A stretch of DNA of 64,000 bases, from the NCBI RefSeq assembly GCF_000346485.2, contig NZ_KQ976354.1, forward strand, positions 9,940,341 to 10,004,340, read 5' to 3'. This DNA comes from Scytonema hofmannii PCC 7110 (GTDB lineage: Bacteria; Cyanobacteriota; Cyanobacteriia; Cyanobacteriales; Nostocaceae). Position numbers and translations under genes: made by a program. Below the pieces are notes generated by a model that saw only the letters and a program-made list of their open reading frames with translations, did no database searches and had not been told where the DNA came from. Of this stretch, positions 20,601 through 28,636 are shown piece after piece; position 1 is the stretch's first letter, and every line of letters starts with the position of its first letter.

Positions 20601-23600
20601 TAAGGGAGTTGCTGTTCCTCATCTGGCTGTAAACCGCTTGGTACTTAACACAAACTACATTAACTTAGGTCCAAAAGATGTAATTGCTCAAGTCTCGAAC
20701 AGTTCTTTCGACGCTGCTACATTCGAGATTTGGGGAGCTTTACTTAACGGGGCGAAGCTCGTTGTTATAACTAAGGATGTAGCGCTTTCACCCTTGGATT
20801 TTGCCGCCGCGATCAAAGAGCAAGGAATTAGCGTATTGTTTTTGACGACTGCTTTGTTCAATTTGCTAGCAAGAGAAGTCCCGTCGGCTTTCTCTTCAGT
20901 GCAACACCTTTTATTTGGAGGAGAAGCTGTCGAACTTCGGTGGGTTAAAGAAGTGCTGAAGAATGGTCGACCTGTACGGTTGCTTCATGTTTATGGGCCT
21001 ACCGAAAATACAACATTCACCACTTGGTATTTGATACAAGCTGTTCCAGAAGGGGCAAAAACCATTCCCATCGGTTGCCCCATAGCCAACACTCATTGTT
21101 TTCTGCTCGACGAGCATCTACAACCTGTTCCCGTCGGTGTCCCTGGAGAACTGTACATCGGTGGAGATGGTCTGGCATGGGGCTACCTCAACCGTCCCGA
21201 TTTGACTTCTGAAAAATTTATCCCCAACCCCTTTAACAATTCAAAATCGCGAAGCGTTGCGTTGGCGGAGCGTGCCACAGGCAGCGAAGCGACGCAATCT
21301 CAAAATTCAAAATTATATAAGACTGGGGATTTGGCGCGATATTTACCAAATGGTAATATTGAGTACCTTGGTCGCATTGACAATCAGGTGAAGCTTCGTG
21401 GCTTCCGCATCGAACTTGGAGAAATTGAAGCTGTGCTGACCACTCATCCCCAAGTTCAAGAAACCACAGTCATCATCCGAGAAGATATCCAAAGCGATAA
21501 GCGCCTCGTCGCCTATATCGTTCCTAAGACCGAGACGGAACCAAACGCACCACTACCCACACTCAGTGAGTTGCGTTCCTTCCTCAAAAGTAAGCTGCCC
21601 GACTACATGGTACCAAATGCCTTTGTGATATTAAAGGCAATGCCCCTAACACCCAATGGAAAAGTAGACCGTCGCAACCTACCAGTCCCCGATCACACCA
21701 CTAGACCCGATGAAGCTTATGTAATGCCGCAGACCAAGGTCGAACAAATCGTAGCTGCCGTTTGGCAAGAGATGCTTCAGGTAGAGAAAGTGGGGATTTA
21801 TGACAACTTCTTCGAGTTGGGAGGTCACTCATTGCTCGTGGTTCAGGTTCACCACAAATTGCAAGAAATTTTGGGAGTCAAGTTGTCAATAGTTGAAATG
21901 TTTCAATACCCAACTATACATTCTTTGAGCGAACGCTTAAGTAATTATTTAACCATACAAGATGCTTCAAAACAAAGCAATGGTGATGGGTTGAATCTTC
22001 GCGCTCGCCAAGCTTCAATGCAGCAACAAAGGCAACTTAGGCAGCATCATCAGTCTGATATAGCCATTATTGCTATGTCGGGTCAGTTTCCAAAAGCTCA
22101 AGATATAGATTCCTTATGGAATAACCTATGCAACGGGATAGAATCTATATCATTTTTTTCGGAACAAGAAATGGTCGCCGAAGGTGTTAACATAAAGTGG
22201 CTGAATAACCCTAAACATGTAAGAGCCAGCGGTGTATTGTCAGACATAGAGCTATTTGATGCTTATTTTTTTGGTTATAGTCCCAAAGAAGCTGAATTGA
22301 TAGATCCGCAACAACGCTTATTCTTAGAATGTGCTTGGTCAGCCATAGAAAAAGCAGGTTATGACCCAGAAAACTACAAGGGGTTGATTGGGGTTTACGC
22401 AGGGTGTGGCGGGAATGATTATTTACTAAAAAATCTCTATCCCAACCGCGACATTTTAGAGTTGAACGACTTTGACGACTTAAGTTATGGCAATGCTCCA
22501 GATCATCTGGCAACTCGGGTTTCTTACAAACTCAACCTCACTGGACCTGCACTTAACATACAAACGGCTTGTTCTACTTCATTAGTTGCCGTACACTTAG
22601 GGTGTCAAAGTTTGTTGAATGGGGAATGCGATATGGCGATCGCGGGTGGCGTTTCCATCCATCTTCCCCAAAAGACAGGCTATTTGTATCAAGAAGGCTT
22701 AATTTTATCTCCCGATGGACACTGCCGAGCTTTTGATGCTAAAGCAAAGGGAACTGTAGGTGGTAACGGTGTGGGAATTGTCGTTCTCAAGCGCCTAGCA
22801 GATGCGCTCGCCGATGGTGACTACATCCATGCAGTGATTAAAGGCTCATCCATCAATAACGACGGTTCATTGAAAGTCGGCTATACAGCTCCCAGTATAG
22901 ATGGTCAAGCTGCAGTAATTTCTCAAGCTCAGGCTGTAGCCGGGATCGATCCTGATACAATTACTTATATAGAAGCTCACGGCACTGCAACTGGGCTAGG
23001 AGATCCCATTGAAATCGCAGCACTAACACAAGCGTTTCGTGCCAGTACCCAGAACAAAGGCTTCTGTGCTATCGGTTCCCTGAAAACTAATGTCGGACAT
23101 TTGAATACGGCAGCCGGTGTGACAGGTTTAATCAAGACTGTTCTGGCGCTTAAACACAAGTTACTGCCACCTAGCTTGCACTTTGAACAACCCAATCCCG
23201 ATATTGACTTCGCCAACAGTCCCTTTTACGTCAATACCAAACTCTCCCAGTGGGAAACAAACGGCACTCCACGCCGTGCTGGGGTCAGTTCTTTTGGTAT
23301 GGGGGGTACTAATGCACACGTCGTTTTGGAGGAAACTCCTGCTGAATTTGAGTACAAAAGTCAGGAATCTGGAGAGCCGAGGAGAAAGTTTCAGTTGTTG
23401 GTACTCTCCGCCAAAACTGAGACTGCACTTGATACCGCAACGGCAAATCTGGTTGAACATTTAACTCATCATCCCGATCTTAACCTGGCTGATGTAGCTT
23501 ACACGCTTGGAGTTGGTCGAAAGGCTTTCGACTATCGACGGATATTAGTGTGCAGTGATAGAGAAGATGCTGTTAATACACTGTCTACCCAAGATCCGAA

Positions 23601-25950
23601 ACGAATTTTTACCAACGTCCAAGAACCTAAAAATCGCCTGGTCGCGTTCATGTTTTCCGGTCAGGGATCGCAATATGTGAATATGGCTCTTGAACTCTAC
23701 CAAGAAGAACCAGCATTTACGGAACAGATCGACCTTTGTGCAAAATTCCTTAAACCCCACTTGGGACTTGACTTGCGGGATATCCTGTACCCTAGTGAAG
23801 AAGAGGCAGAACAAGCGGTAGAACAATTGAACCAGACTGCGATTGCACAACCAGCACTATTTACCATTGAGTATGCCCTAGCTAAATTATGGATGTTGTG
23901 GGGCGTGCATCCTGTGGCGGCAATCGGTCACAGTATTGGCGAATATGTGGCAGCAACTCTTGCAGGCGTTTTCTCCTTAGAAGAAGCATTATCCCTCGTC
24001 GCTGCACGGGGACAACTCACGCAGCAAATGCCTCCAGGGTCGATGCTTGCTGTACCGCTTTCCCAACAGCAGGTACAACCTCTCCTTAACAATGAACTCT
24101 CCCTAGCTGCAATTAACGGGTCATCCCTTTGCACGGTTTCAGGTGCTACAGATGCTATAGTTGCACTGCAACAGCAACTTCAAGCACAAGGTGTGGAATG
24201 CCGTCGCCTGCATACCTCCCATGCCTTCCATTCCTATATGATGGAACCCATTTTAGAGACATTTACCGAGCAGGTGAAAAAAGTCAACCTAAAACCCCCT
24301 CAAATTCCCTATATTTCCAACGTGAGCGGAACTTGGATGACAGCAGAGGAGGCAACAAATCCAAATTATTGGGCTAGACATTTACGCCAAACTGTGCTCT
24401 TCAGTTCAGGCTTGCAAAGGTTGTTGCTTGAACAAGACTTAATTTTACTAGAAGTTGGTCCTGGAAAGACGCTGAGTGCGATTGCGAAAAAACATGTAGA
24501 TACAGCTGCAGAACAGGTCATACTTTCTTCGGTAAGACATCCCCAAGTCCAACAATCTGATGTGGCTTTTTTGTTGAACGCATTAGGCAGACTCTGGCTT
24601 GCAGGAATACAAGTAGATTGGGCAGGATTCTATGCTGGCTCTCAACGTCATCGTCTACCGTTGCCGACTTATCCATTTGAACGGCAGCGTTACTGGATTT
24701 CACCGCCTAAAGTTGCAGGGACGCAAAAAGAATTAAATTCCCATACGGTATGCCCTGATGATGCTGTCAAGACGGATGTTGAAACGTTGGATACAAAGTC
24801 TCCAAAGAAAGATTTATCCTCACTCTACGCAACAAGACCGAATTTACCGAATCTCTATGTTGCTCCTCGCAGTCAGCTGGAACGGACCATAACCGAAATA
24901 TGGCAAAAATTCTTTGGGATTGAGCAGGTGGGAATCCACGATGACTTCTTTGAATTGGGGGGAGATTCCTTGCTGGCAGTTCACCTGATTTCTAAATTAT
25001 GTGAAACCCTTAAAGCAGAATTGTCTCCCCATAGCTTGCTAGGTTCGCCCACTATTGCAAGGTTTGCTGAATTCATAGAACAGACCGCGATCGCCTCTGC
25101 GCGACCTTTGCAACCTGCGCTTCCCGAATTGCTGGTAGAAATTAAATCCGGCAGCTTTAAACAACCTATGTTCTTAATACATCCGGTTGGCGGACACGTC
25201 TACATATATCGCGATTTGGCAAATTGTCTAGGCTCAGATTATCCAGTCTATGGGTTACAAGCACAAGGCATAGATGGAAAAACACCACCACTCACCCAAG
25301 TTGAGGAGATGGCGACTAAATATATCGAAGCACTGCGCGTTGTCCAGCCTGAAGGGCCATATTTTCTTGGGGGTTCTTCTTTTGGAGGCACTGTGGCTTT
25401 CGAGATGGCACAGCAATTGCTGGCTGTAGGCGAAGAAATAGCGCTGCTCGCTCTTATAGATACTCCAGGTCCCGGTCAAATGCCGGTAAAAATAGAAGAT
25501 GATGAGCTGCAAATCTTGACTTATATACTCAATGTCGGTGCCAACCTTTCCGTTTCTTTAGACCATCTCAGGCAGCTTGAACCAGACGAGCGATTGCTCC
25601 ACTTTTTGGAGGAGGCTAGACAATCTATGAGATTGCCGCCTGATTACGGGCTTTGCGATCTCCGTTTCTTCTTTAATATCTTCAAGGTAGACGTTCAAGC
25701 TATGCGGAACTATACACCACGAACCTACCCAGGTCGCGTCATCTTTTTCCGCGCCAACGAGCGGGATGCAACCAATCCCCAAAACCCAGAGCTAGCTTGG
25801 GTGAATTTGGCAGCAGGAGGATTAGAGGTTTATGAAGTCCCAGGAAACCACATTACTATGAATTACACTCCCAACGTCCAAGTGATAGCCGAACGGCTGA
25901 GGACATACCTATTGTCTTTGAGCGCTGGGAGCAGTAAACCAAATACTTAA
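11608..25950 (+). CDS. Hybrid NRPS/type I PKS, four modules with thioesterase
   Basis: A 4,780-residue assembly line. Order by motif (residues approximate): C-terminal half of a condensation domain (1-265, no HHxxxDG); A1 (270-1195; YTSGSTGKPKG 432, FDLSVGEF 478) with an inserted N-methyltransferase (VLEIGCGTG 814); PCP1 (GGHSL 1248); C2 (HHIVFDG 1445); A2 (FDLSVFEL 1965); PCP2 (2320); C3 (HHIIFDG 2515); A3 (FDAATFEIW 3034); PCP3 (3407); KS (TACSTS, Cys near 3655; EAHGTATG; NVGHLN); AT (GHSIGEY 4107; HAFH 4205, malonyl type); ACP (GGDSL 4450); TE (GGSSFGG 4590; PGNHITMN). My reading of the specificity residues: A2 DLFNNALTYK (Ala), A3 DAFFLGVTFK (Ile), A1 DLGHICLVEK (unassigned, Ser-type clade). 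No ketoreductase, so the last beta-keto group should remain. Epimerisation domains are absent. Confidence 0.95.
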   Translation: MNIYKPQDSKITLAQQQTYWQQQLGGDLPMLEIPLDYPRSPLQSFTRAKEVVELDKKLCLELNKFCLSENVTLFTTLLAAFKVLLLRYTGQKDIIVGSLSADSLQEKEGANPERFINPVVLRTNLTEELTARELCKRVGNKVEEAAQNRDYPFEKLVAVVNGEQNLTRAPIFQVMLVLCDVPFCLSQTPIYEENLEEQEHSALCDLVVLASQKEGNLIISCEYNAELFESASIRRMLGHLQTLLENLIANPDQCISTLPLLTEPERHQLLVEWNDTKTDFPQDKCIHELFEAQVEQTPQAQAVVYEEQQLSYQQLNRKANQLAHYLQGLGVGSEVLVGICMERSLEMIVAMLGILKAGGAYVPLDPEYPQERLAFMLEDTQVSVLLTQQSLKERLPEYRGNVVCLDTNWLTIARESAENLTGAVKADNLAYLIYTSGSTGKPKGVMIPHRGICNYLLWMQDNYQITTSDRVLQKAPYSFDLSVGEFFSPLVAGGCLVFARPGGHKDSACLVELINEQKITIMHFVPSMLAVLIEQQGIETCCSLRLVICCGEALPFKLQERFFARLKNCELDNLYGPTEASVEVTFWKCQRSSNQQVVPIGRPIPNTQIYLLDSNLHPVPVGVEGELHIGGVCLARGYLNRPDLTSEKFIANPFSNDPEARLYKTGDLARYLPDGNIEYVGRIDHQVKIRGFRVELGEIESVLGQHPAIQQNVVLVRSDEPDQKRLVAYMVLNSQSEDFVDQHQTALESDQELVSQWQKVYDQTYSQTTQSQDPTFNIVGWNSSYTNLPIPEAQMREWVDRTVERILKSQPRRVLEIGCGTGLLLFRIAPHCTQYYGTDISQTALNYIQEQISRLEQEIPQVTLAQKTADNFEGIEPKAFDAVIVNSVIQLFPDINYLLKVIEGAVNTLTPGGFIFLGDIRSFPLIKAFHASVQLERSPASLSVEQLRQRVQREIAQDKELLIDPTFFTALQQHLPKISHVQIQIKRGQCHNEVTKFRYDVILHIEKEVYSTGEARWLDWQKDGLSMPIVRQILTETEPEILGIKHVPNARLNAEIKLLDLLSCDEGSATVGELRETLQPFSGNGVEPEDWWALSDELPYTIYINWSGAGALGCYDVVLQQSNTFSSALSNTVSNDPVKPWTAYANNPLQEQVAGKLRSVLRSYLKERLPDYMVPAAFVVLDKMPLTPNGKVDRRVLPAPDMSRPELSAALVMPQSDAEQLIAKVWREVLQLDVVGIHDNFFELGGHSLLLLQVRNKLVEIVGSEVSIVALFQHLTIHTLAQHLSQNKPEVSTVKHNNTGLRLLRVSRTRELSLSFAQERMWFLSQLEPTNPFYNEPQALRFHGSLNIVALEKSLNKIIQRHEALRTNFVTVDGQPVQVITETLILSVPVVDLQHLRESEREIQIQQLATAEAQQPVDLASSPLIRAKLLKLTQLEYVLLLTMHHIVFDGWSWGIILQELATVYSALSNDLSPELPELPIQYADFAVWQRQWLTKEALSCQLAYWKQQLSGVPDLLELPTDRVRPSIQTFRGAHHKIALSLELTQALVSLSQRSGVTLFMTLLAAFQTLLYRYTGLTDICVGTPHANRDRTEIEGLVGFFVNMLVLRTDISGNPSFEDVLSRVREVTQEAYAHKDLPFAKLVEELQIKRDLSYTPLVQVMLAFHNVPMPQIQIEGLTVSQLAVESATAKFDLILLLENTTSGIIGEWEYNTDLFDATTIERMVGHFQTLLEAIIANPEQRVSELPLLTERERLQLLVEWNSTTKDYPQDKCIHQLFEEQVTLTPDAIAVVFEGEQLTYKELNQRANRIAHYLQRLGVAPEVLVGICVERSLEMVVGLLGILKAGGAYVPLDPTYPQERLAFILNDATVPVLLTEKQLIDKLPSHQAKVVCLDTDWETISQENSDSPITKLKPNNLAYILYTSGSTGQPKGVALEHKNTVNFIHWAQNTFNSEQLSGVLASTSICFDLSVFELFVPLSCGGKVILAENVLQLPTLKAALDITLINTVPSAIAELIRNNSIPENVIIVNLAGESLSAKLVNQLYQQKTIEQVFNLYGPTEATTYSTFSLCVNTESEISKARHSPSIGRTLANTQIYILDSHLQPVPIGVPGELYISGAGLARGYLNRAELTQEKFISNPFPRDGAGKENQSSNLERLYKTGDLARYLSDGNIEFLGRLDDQVKIRGFRIELGEVEGAIAQHPSVQQTVVTARGDDFGDKQLVTYIVPHPEQTPTTDELRHFLKRKLPEYMVPSAFVFLHTLPLTPNGKIDRRALPTPDFQHELQQSFVAPRTPIEEMLASIWADVLRIELVGVHHNFFEMGGHSLLATQVISRVRDTMYVELPLRSLFESPTVASLAERVEIAIAPGQSIKVSPLLPISRAAEIPLSFAQQRLWFIEQFHQSSELYNIPLALRLSGQLNVAALESSLNEIICRHEVLRTNFTTIEGKPVQVIASTLNLKLQVVDLRHMRSSDIEVETQRLATTEAMKPFNLEHSPLVRATLLQKSETEHVLLLTVHHIIFDGWSMGLLYSELATLYSAFCAGSAQVLPELPIQYADFSVWQRHWLTGDILSTQLNYWKQQLNDAPGLLELPTSRARPTVQTYRGAYHSLALSQELSVALIQLSKRTGVTLFMTLLAAFQTLLYRYTRQDDIVVGTPIANRNRKEIEGLIGFFVNTLVMRTYLGGNPSFKQLLSRVREVAIGAYAHQDLPFEELVERLQPVRSLSHTPLFQVMFTLENSPMPSFDLPDLTVSPLVVETTAAKFDLTLSMSNTASGLICSWEYNSDLFDNHTIARMAEHFQTLLSGIVANPEQRISELPLLTERERHQLLVEWNNTAQDYPQDKCIHHLFEEQVTLTPDAIAVVFEGEQLTYNELNQRANRIAHHLQRLGVGPEVLVGICVERSLEMVVGLLGILKAGGAYVPLDPTYPSERLVFMLEDAQVPVLLTQAKLVESFPKHQARIVCLDTDWEVIAQQSKENLKTSVTPDKTIYVVYTSGSTGLPKGVAVPHLAVNRLVLNTNYINLGPKDVIAQVSNSSFDAATFEIWGALLNGAKLVVITKDVALSPLDFAAAIKEQGISVLFLTTALFNLLAREVPSAFSSVQHLLFGGEAVELRWVKEVLKNGRPVRLLHVYGPTENTTFTTWYLIQAVPEGAKTIPIGCPIANTHCFLLDEHLQPVPVGVPGELYIGGDGLAWGYLNRPDLTSEKFIPNPFNNSKSRSVALAERATGSEATQSQNSKLYKTGDLARYLPNGNIEYLGRIDNQVKLRGFRIELGEIEAVLTTHPQVQETTVIIREDIQSDKRLVAYIVPKTETEPNAPLPTLSELRSFLKSKLPDYMVPNAFVILKAMPLTPNGKVDRRNLPVPDHTTRPDEAYVMPQTKVEQIVAAVWQEMLQVEKVGIYDNFFELGGHSLLVVQVHHKLQEILGVKLSIVEMFQYPTIHSLSERLSNYLTIQDASKQSNGDGLNLRARQASMQQQRQLRQHHQSDIAIIAMSGQFPKAQDIDSLWNNLCNGIESISFFSEQEMVAEGVNIKWLNNPKHVRASGVLSDIELFDAYFFGYSPKEAELIDPQQRLFLECAWSAIEKAGYDPENYKGLIGVYAGCGGNDYLLKNLYPNRDILELNDFDDLSYGNAPDHLATRVSYKLNLTGPALNIQTACSTSLVAVHLGCQSLLNGECDMAIAGGVSIHLPQKTGYLYQEGLILSPDGHCRAFDAKAKGTVGGNGVGIVVLKRLADALADGDYIHAVIKGSSINNDGSLKVGYTAPSIDGQAAVISQAQAVAGIDPDTITYIEAHGTATGLGDPIEIAALTQAFRASTQNKGFCAIGSLKTNVGHLNTAAGVTGLIKTVLALKHKLLPPSLHFEQPNPDIDFANSPFYVNTKLSQWETNGTPRRAGVSSFGMGGTNAHVVLEETPAEFEYKSQESGEPRRKFQLLVLSAKTETALDTATANLVEHLTHHPDLNLADVAYTLGVGRKAFDYRRILVCSDREDAVNTLSTQDPKRIFTNVQEPKNRLVAFMFSGQGSQYVNMALELYQEEPAFTEQIDLCAKFLKPHLGLDLRDILYPSEEEAEQAVEQLNQTAIAQPALFTIEYALAKLWMLWGVHPVAAIGHSIGEYVAATLAGVFSLEEALSLVAARGQLTQQMPPGSMLAVPLSQQQVQPLLNNELSLAAINGSSLCTVSGATDAIVALQQQLQAQGVECRRLHTSHAFHSYMMEPILETFTEQVKKVNLKPPQIPYISNVSGTWMTAEEATNPNYWARHLRQTVLFSSGLQRLLLEQDLILLEVGPGKTLSAIAKKHVDTAAEQVILSSVRHPQVQQSDVAFLLNALGRLWLAGIQVDWAGFYAGSQRHRLPLPTYPFERQRYWISPPKVAGTQKELNSHTVCPDDAVKTDVETLDTKSPKKDLSSLYATRPNLPNLYVAPRSQLERTITEIWQKFFGIEQVGIHDDFFELGGDSLLAVHLISKLCETLKAELSPHSLLGSPTIARFAEFIEQTAIASARPLQPALPELLVEIKSGSFKQPMFLIHPVGGHVYIYRDLANCLGSDYPVYGLQAQGIDGKTPPLTQVEEMATKYIEALRVVQPEGPYFLGGSSFGGTVAFEMAQQLLAVGEEIALLALIDTPGPGQMPVKIEDDELQILTYILNVGANLSVSLDHLRQLEPDERLLHFLEEARQSMRLPPDYGLCDLRFFFNIFKVDVQAMRNYTPRTYPGRVIFFRANERDATNPQNPELAWVNLAAGGLEVYEVPGNHITMNYTPNVQVIAERLRTYLLSLSAGSSKPNT
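21238..21313 (+). repeat. In-frame repeat insertion inside adenylation domain A3
   Basis: The 10-mer AATTCAAAAT occurs at 21238-21247 and 21304-21313. The copies are 66 bases apart and flank a GC-rich block that includes GCGAAGCG, TTGGCGGAGCG and GCGAAGCGACGC, typical of dispersed repeats in Nostocales genomes. The 66-base unit equals 22 codons and keeps the frame. It adds residues about 3211-3232 between NPFNNSK and LYKTGDL, a loop that is short in A1. Confidence 0.75.
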
Positions 25951-25957
25951 GTTAACC

Positions 25958-26005
25958 CTCGTTCCCAGGCTCAGCCTGGGAACGAGATATCGAGGCTGAG
26001 CCTCG
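25958..26005. repeat. Long palindromes after the NRPS/PKS gene
   Basis: CTCGTTCCCAGGCT and AGCCTGGGAACGAG form a perfect 14-bp stem with a one-base loop (25958-25986). A second palindrome, CGAGGCTGAGCCTCG, follows at 25991-26005. This CTCGTTCCCAGGCT family is a common intergenic repeat in filamentous cyanobacteria. Here it could reduce read-through into, or stabilise the message upstream of, the glycosyltransferase genes. Confidence 0.8.
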
Positions 26006-26078
26006 TTGTTGATACTGGTGCAAGATGTGAACTTAAGGACTTGCAGCCATATTGGTTTCTTCTCACTTTATCAGTACA

Positions 26079-27293
26079 ATGTCCAACATCGTTTATTTCA
26101 ACCTACGTGCCCACTCAACTGTTAATTCCACTCTCGGAATAGTGCAGGAGTTAGTGCGGCGGGGAGAACAGGTAGATTACTATTGTTATGAGGAATTCCG
26201 CAATAAAATCGAGTCTGTAGGTGCCCAATTCCATCAGCTTCCTGCCAATCCTGATTTGTGGTTGGACGAAACTGCAACGCCTCAATCTGCCTCAATGGAA
26301 ACGAGTTTGGAAGCGATACCGATTCTATTGGAACATTTTCAACGCGATCGCCCAAAGCTACTTATCTTTAATTCAGCGTGCTTATGGGGATGCCTTCTTG
26401 GTGAGTTGCTCAAGCTTCCCACAGTTGCTACCCACATTCATCACCTTGTACCACGCCGATTTATTCCACCGCTTCCAGTACTTTTAGCACCAAACTGCAT
26501 CAGAAGATTTTCTGAAAACCCAAAAATTGTTGACAAACACAGAAGCCTTTGGACTCAGTTGAAGCAAAAATATCAGTTTGAGCGCGTGAAAAAGAACGAT
26601 TTGTTCAAGCTAATGCGCTATATGCTCTTCTTCCACGGCGATCTGAATATTGTCTTCACATCTGAAACTTTCCAGATCAAGCGAGAAAACTTTGACTCCA
26701 GTTACGTCTTCACTGGTCCGTGTTACAGTAAAAGCTTGCTTGAACCGGAATCTTGCTGGGCGAAAATTGAAGGAAAGTCAGTGATTTATATTTCACTTGG
26801 GACAATATTCAATCAGAATATTCCCTTCTTTAAAAAATGCCTGCAAGCGTTTGGGAATAGTCAGCATCTTGTGGTAATGACTGTTGGTAATTCTGTGGAT
26901 ATTAATTTGCTTGGAGACATACCGCCTAACTTTATAGTCAAAAATTTTGTACCGCAACTAGAAGTTATTAAGTACGCTAGCGTCTTTATTTATCATGGTG
27001 GTATGCAGAGTACTTTGGATGCACTAACTCACCAAGTTCCACTAGTTTTGTTTCCTCAATATTCAGAGCAATATTTGACAGCCCATAGATTAGAGGAGTT
27101 AGGTGCGGGGATATGGGTTAAACAGCAAAACATTGAGCCAATGAAATTGCGCGAATTGGTGGAAAAGGTCATGCAGGATTCGTCCATTCGTGGCAACGTT
27201 AAGCGATTAGGTAAATCATTGGTAGAAGCAGGAGGAACTCAAAGAGCCGTTGACAAGATTCTAGAATTCAAACAGCAATTTAGCAGACTTTAA
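26079..27293 (+). CDS. UGT/MGT-family glycosyltransferase, first of a tandem pair
   Basis: A GT-B fold glycosyltransferase of the family that decorates macrolides and other natural products with nucleotide-activated sugars. I start it at the ATG at 26079 (MSNIVYFNLRAHSTVNS), because the neighbouring paralogue begins the same way; a TTG at 26052 would add nine residues. The donor-binding signature is YHGGMQSTLDALTHQVPLV with FPQYSEQ after it, where the usual Asn is replaced by Gln (HGGMQS versus HGGMNS in the neighbour). 404 residues, cytosolic. It lies 128 bp behind the NRPS/PKS and probably tailors its product. Confidence 0.88.
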   Translation: MSNIVYFNLRAHSTVNSTLGIVQELVRRGEQVDYYCYEEFRNKIESVGAQFHQLPANPDLWLDETATPQSASMETSLEAIPILLEHFQRDRPKLLIFNSACLWGCLLGELLKLPTVATHIHHLVPRRFIPPLPVLLAPNCIRRFSENPKIVDKHRSLWTQLKQKYQFERVKKNDLFKLMRYMLFFHGDLNIVFTSETFQIKRENFDSSYVFTGPCYSKSLLEPESCWAKIEGKSVIYISLGTIFNQNIPFFKKCLQAFGNSQHLVVMTVGNSVDINLLGDIPPNFIVKNFVPQLEVIKYASVFIYHGGMQSTLDALTHQVPLVLFPQYSEQYLTAHRLEELGAGIWVKQQNIEPMKLRELVEKVMQDSSIRGNVKRLGKSLVEAGGTQRAVDKILEFKQQFSRL

Positions 27294-27314
27294 ATGAGGC
27301 AAGGATAGAATAAA

Positions 27315-28562
27315 GTGTCAAATATAGTTTTCTTTAACGTTCCTGCTTGGTCTCATATTAATTCAACTTTGGGTATAGTACAGGAACTAGTTCGACGTGG
27401 AGAACAAGTAGATTACTATTGCATTGAGGATGAGGAATTGCGGCATTTGATTGAGAAAGCTGGGGCACAATTTCAACCACTTCCTACCTCTCTAGATGCA
27501 TGGAGTTCTTCATCAGTCAAATCCTATTTGATAGAAACCAGCCTAGAAGTGCTGCCAATTTTGTTAAAACAATTCCGACGCAATCCGCCAAAGCTGCTCA
27601 TTTTTGATTCAATGTGTTTGTGGGGACGCCTGCTTAGTGATTTGCTGAAGCTTCCCAGAGTGTCTACCTATAGCCATGTCGCCCTACCACCTGATTTTTT
27701 TCCAAAGATATCGCTGGAGTGGTTGGCAGCGTTCTTAGCACCTCGCTTTTTTCCAGCGTTATCGTTTCTGTTTCCAGATGCCAACTTCTATACAATCCCC
27801 AAAAAACTGCAATTGATTTACAATCACAGACATCTGTGGGCGCAGTTGAGACAACAATACTCAGTTGAGGGCTTGAAAATAGACGAGCTGTTCCACGTAC
27901 CGGGCGATCTAAATATTGTCTTCAACTCAGAAACCTTCCAATTTAAGCGCGAATTGTTCGACAATAGTTACATTTTCATGGGTTTGTGCAGCGGCAAGCA
28001 ACCCCCTGACTCTGACTTTCCGCTAGCAGATCTTGAAGAAAAGTCCGTTATTTATATTTCGCTGGGAACGCTATTGAATGAAAACATTCCTTTCTTCAAG
28101 AAATGCCTACAAGCTTTCGGTCATAGCCATCATCTGGTGGTGATGGTTGTTGGTAAGTCTGTGGATATGCAGTTGCTTGGAGAGATTCCGCCTAACTTTA
28201 TTATCAGACATTTTGTTCCCCAACTGGAAGTCCTCAAGAACTCCAGTGTCTTTATCACTCATGGGGGTATGAATAGCACAATGGAGGCGTTAATTGACGG
28301 AGTGCCGTTAGTTGTATTTCCTCAAGCTACCGATCAGTACTTAGTAGCTAGTAGGGTACAAGAATTGGGTGCAGGAGTATGGGTCAAACAGCAAAACATT
28401 CAGCCGCAGAAATTGCGTGAATTGGTGGAAAAAGTCATGCAGGATTCGTCCATTCGTTGCAATGTGGAGCGATTAGGCAAATCCTTGGTAAAAGCAGGCG
28501 GCACTCAAAGGGCAGTTGACAAAATTCTAGAATTAAAACAACGAGCCAGCACACCTAAATAG
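27315..28562 (+). CDS. UGT/MGT-family glycosyltransferase, second of a tandem pair
   Basis: A 415-residue paralogue of the preceding gene, starting at a GTG (MSNIVFFNVPAWSHINST) only 21 bases after its stop, so the two are almost certainly co-transcribed. The canonical acceptor-site histidine region WSHINS and the donor motif THGGMNSTMEALIDGVPLV are present. The first paralogue has AHSTVNS and HGGMQS at these places, so this copy is closer to the family consensus. Likely role: transfer of a sugar to the NRPS/PKS product or a lipid. Two copies suggest two sugars, or divergence of one. Confidence 0.88.
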   Translation: MSNIVFFNVPAWSHINSTLGIVQELVRRGEQVDYYCIEDEELRHLIEKAGAQFQPLPTSLDAWSSSSVKSYLIETSLEVLPILLKQFRRNPPKLLIFDSMCLWGRLLSDLLKLPRVSTYSHVALPPDFFPKISLEWLAAFLAPRFFPALSFLFPDANFYTIPKKLQLIYNHRHLWAQLRQQYSVEGLKIDELFHVPGDLNIVFNSETFQFKRELFDNSYIFMGLCSGKQPPDSDFPLADLEEKSVIYISLGTLLNENIPFFKKCLQAFGHSHHLVVMVVGKSVDMQLLGEIPPNFIIRHFVPQLEVLKNSSVFITHGGMNSTMEALIDGVPLVVFPQATDQYLVASRVQELGAGVWVKQQNIQPQKLRELVEKVMQDSSIRCNVERLGKSLVKAGGTQRAVDKILELKQRASTPK

Positions 28563-28636
28563 CGCGTGATGCCTCGTAGCGAATAAAAAACATTACTCAA
28601 GAGTAGAGTCGAAAGTCATTGCCTTTTAATTAAACA

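Noticed and set aside
26052-26078. Earlier TTG start for the first glycosyltransferase
   Set aside because: The paralogue at 27315 starts with MSNIVFFN, matching MSNIVYFN at 26079, and the extra nine residues have no counterpart.
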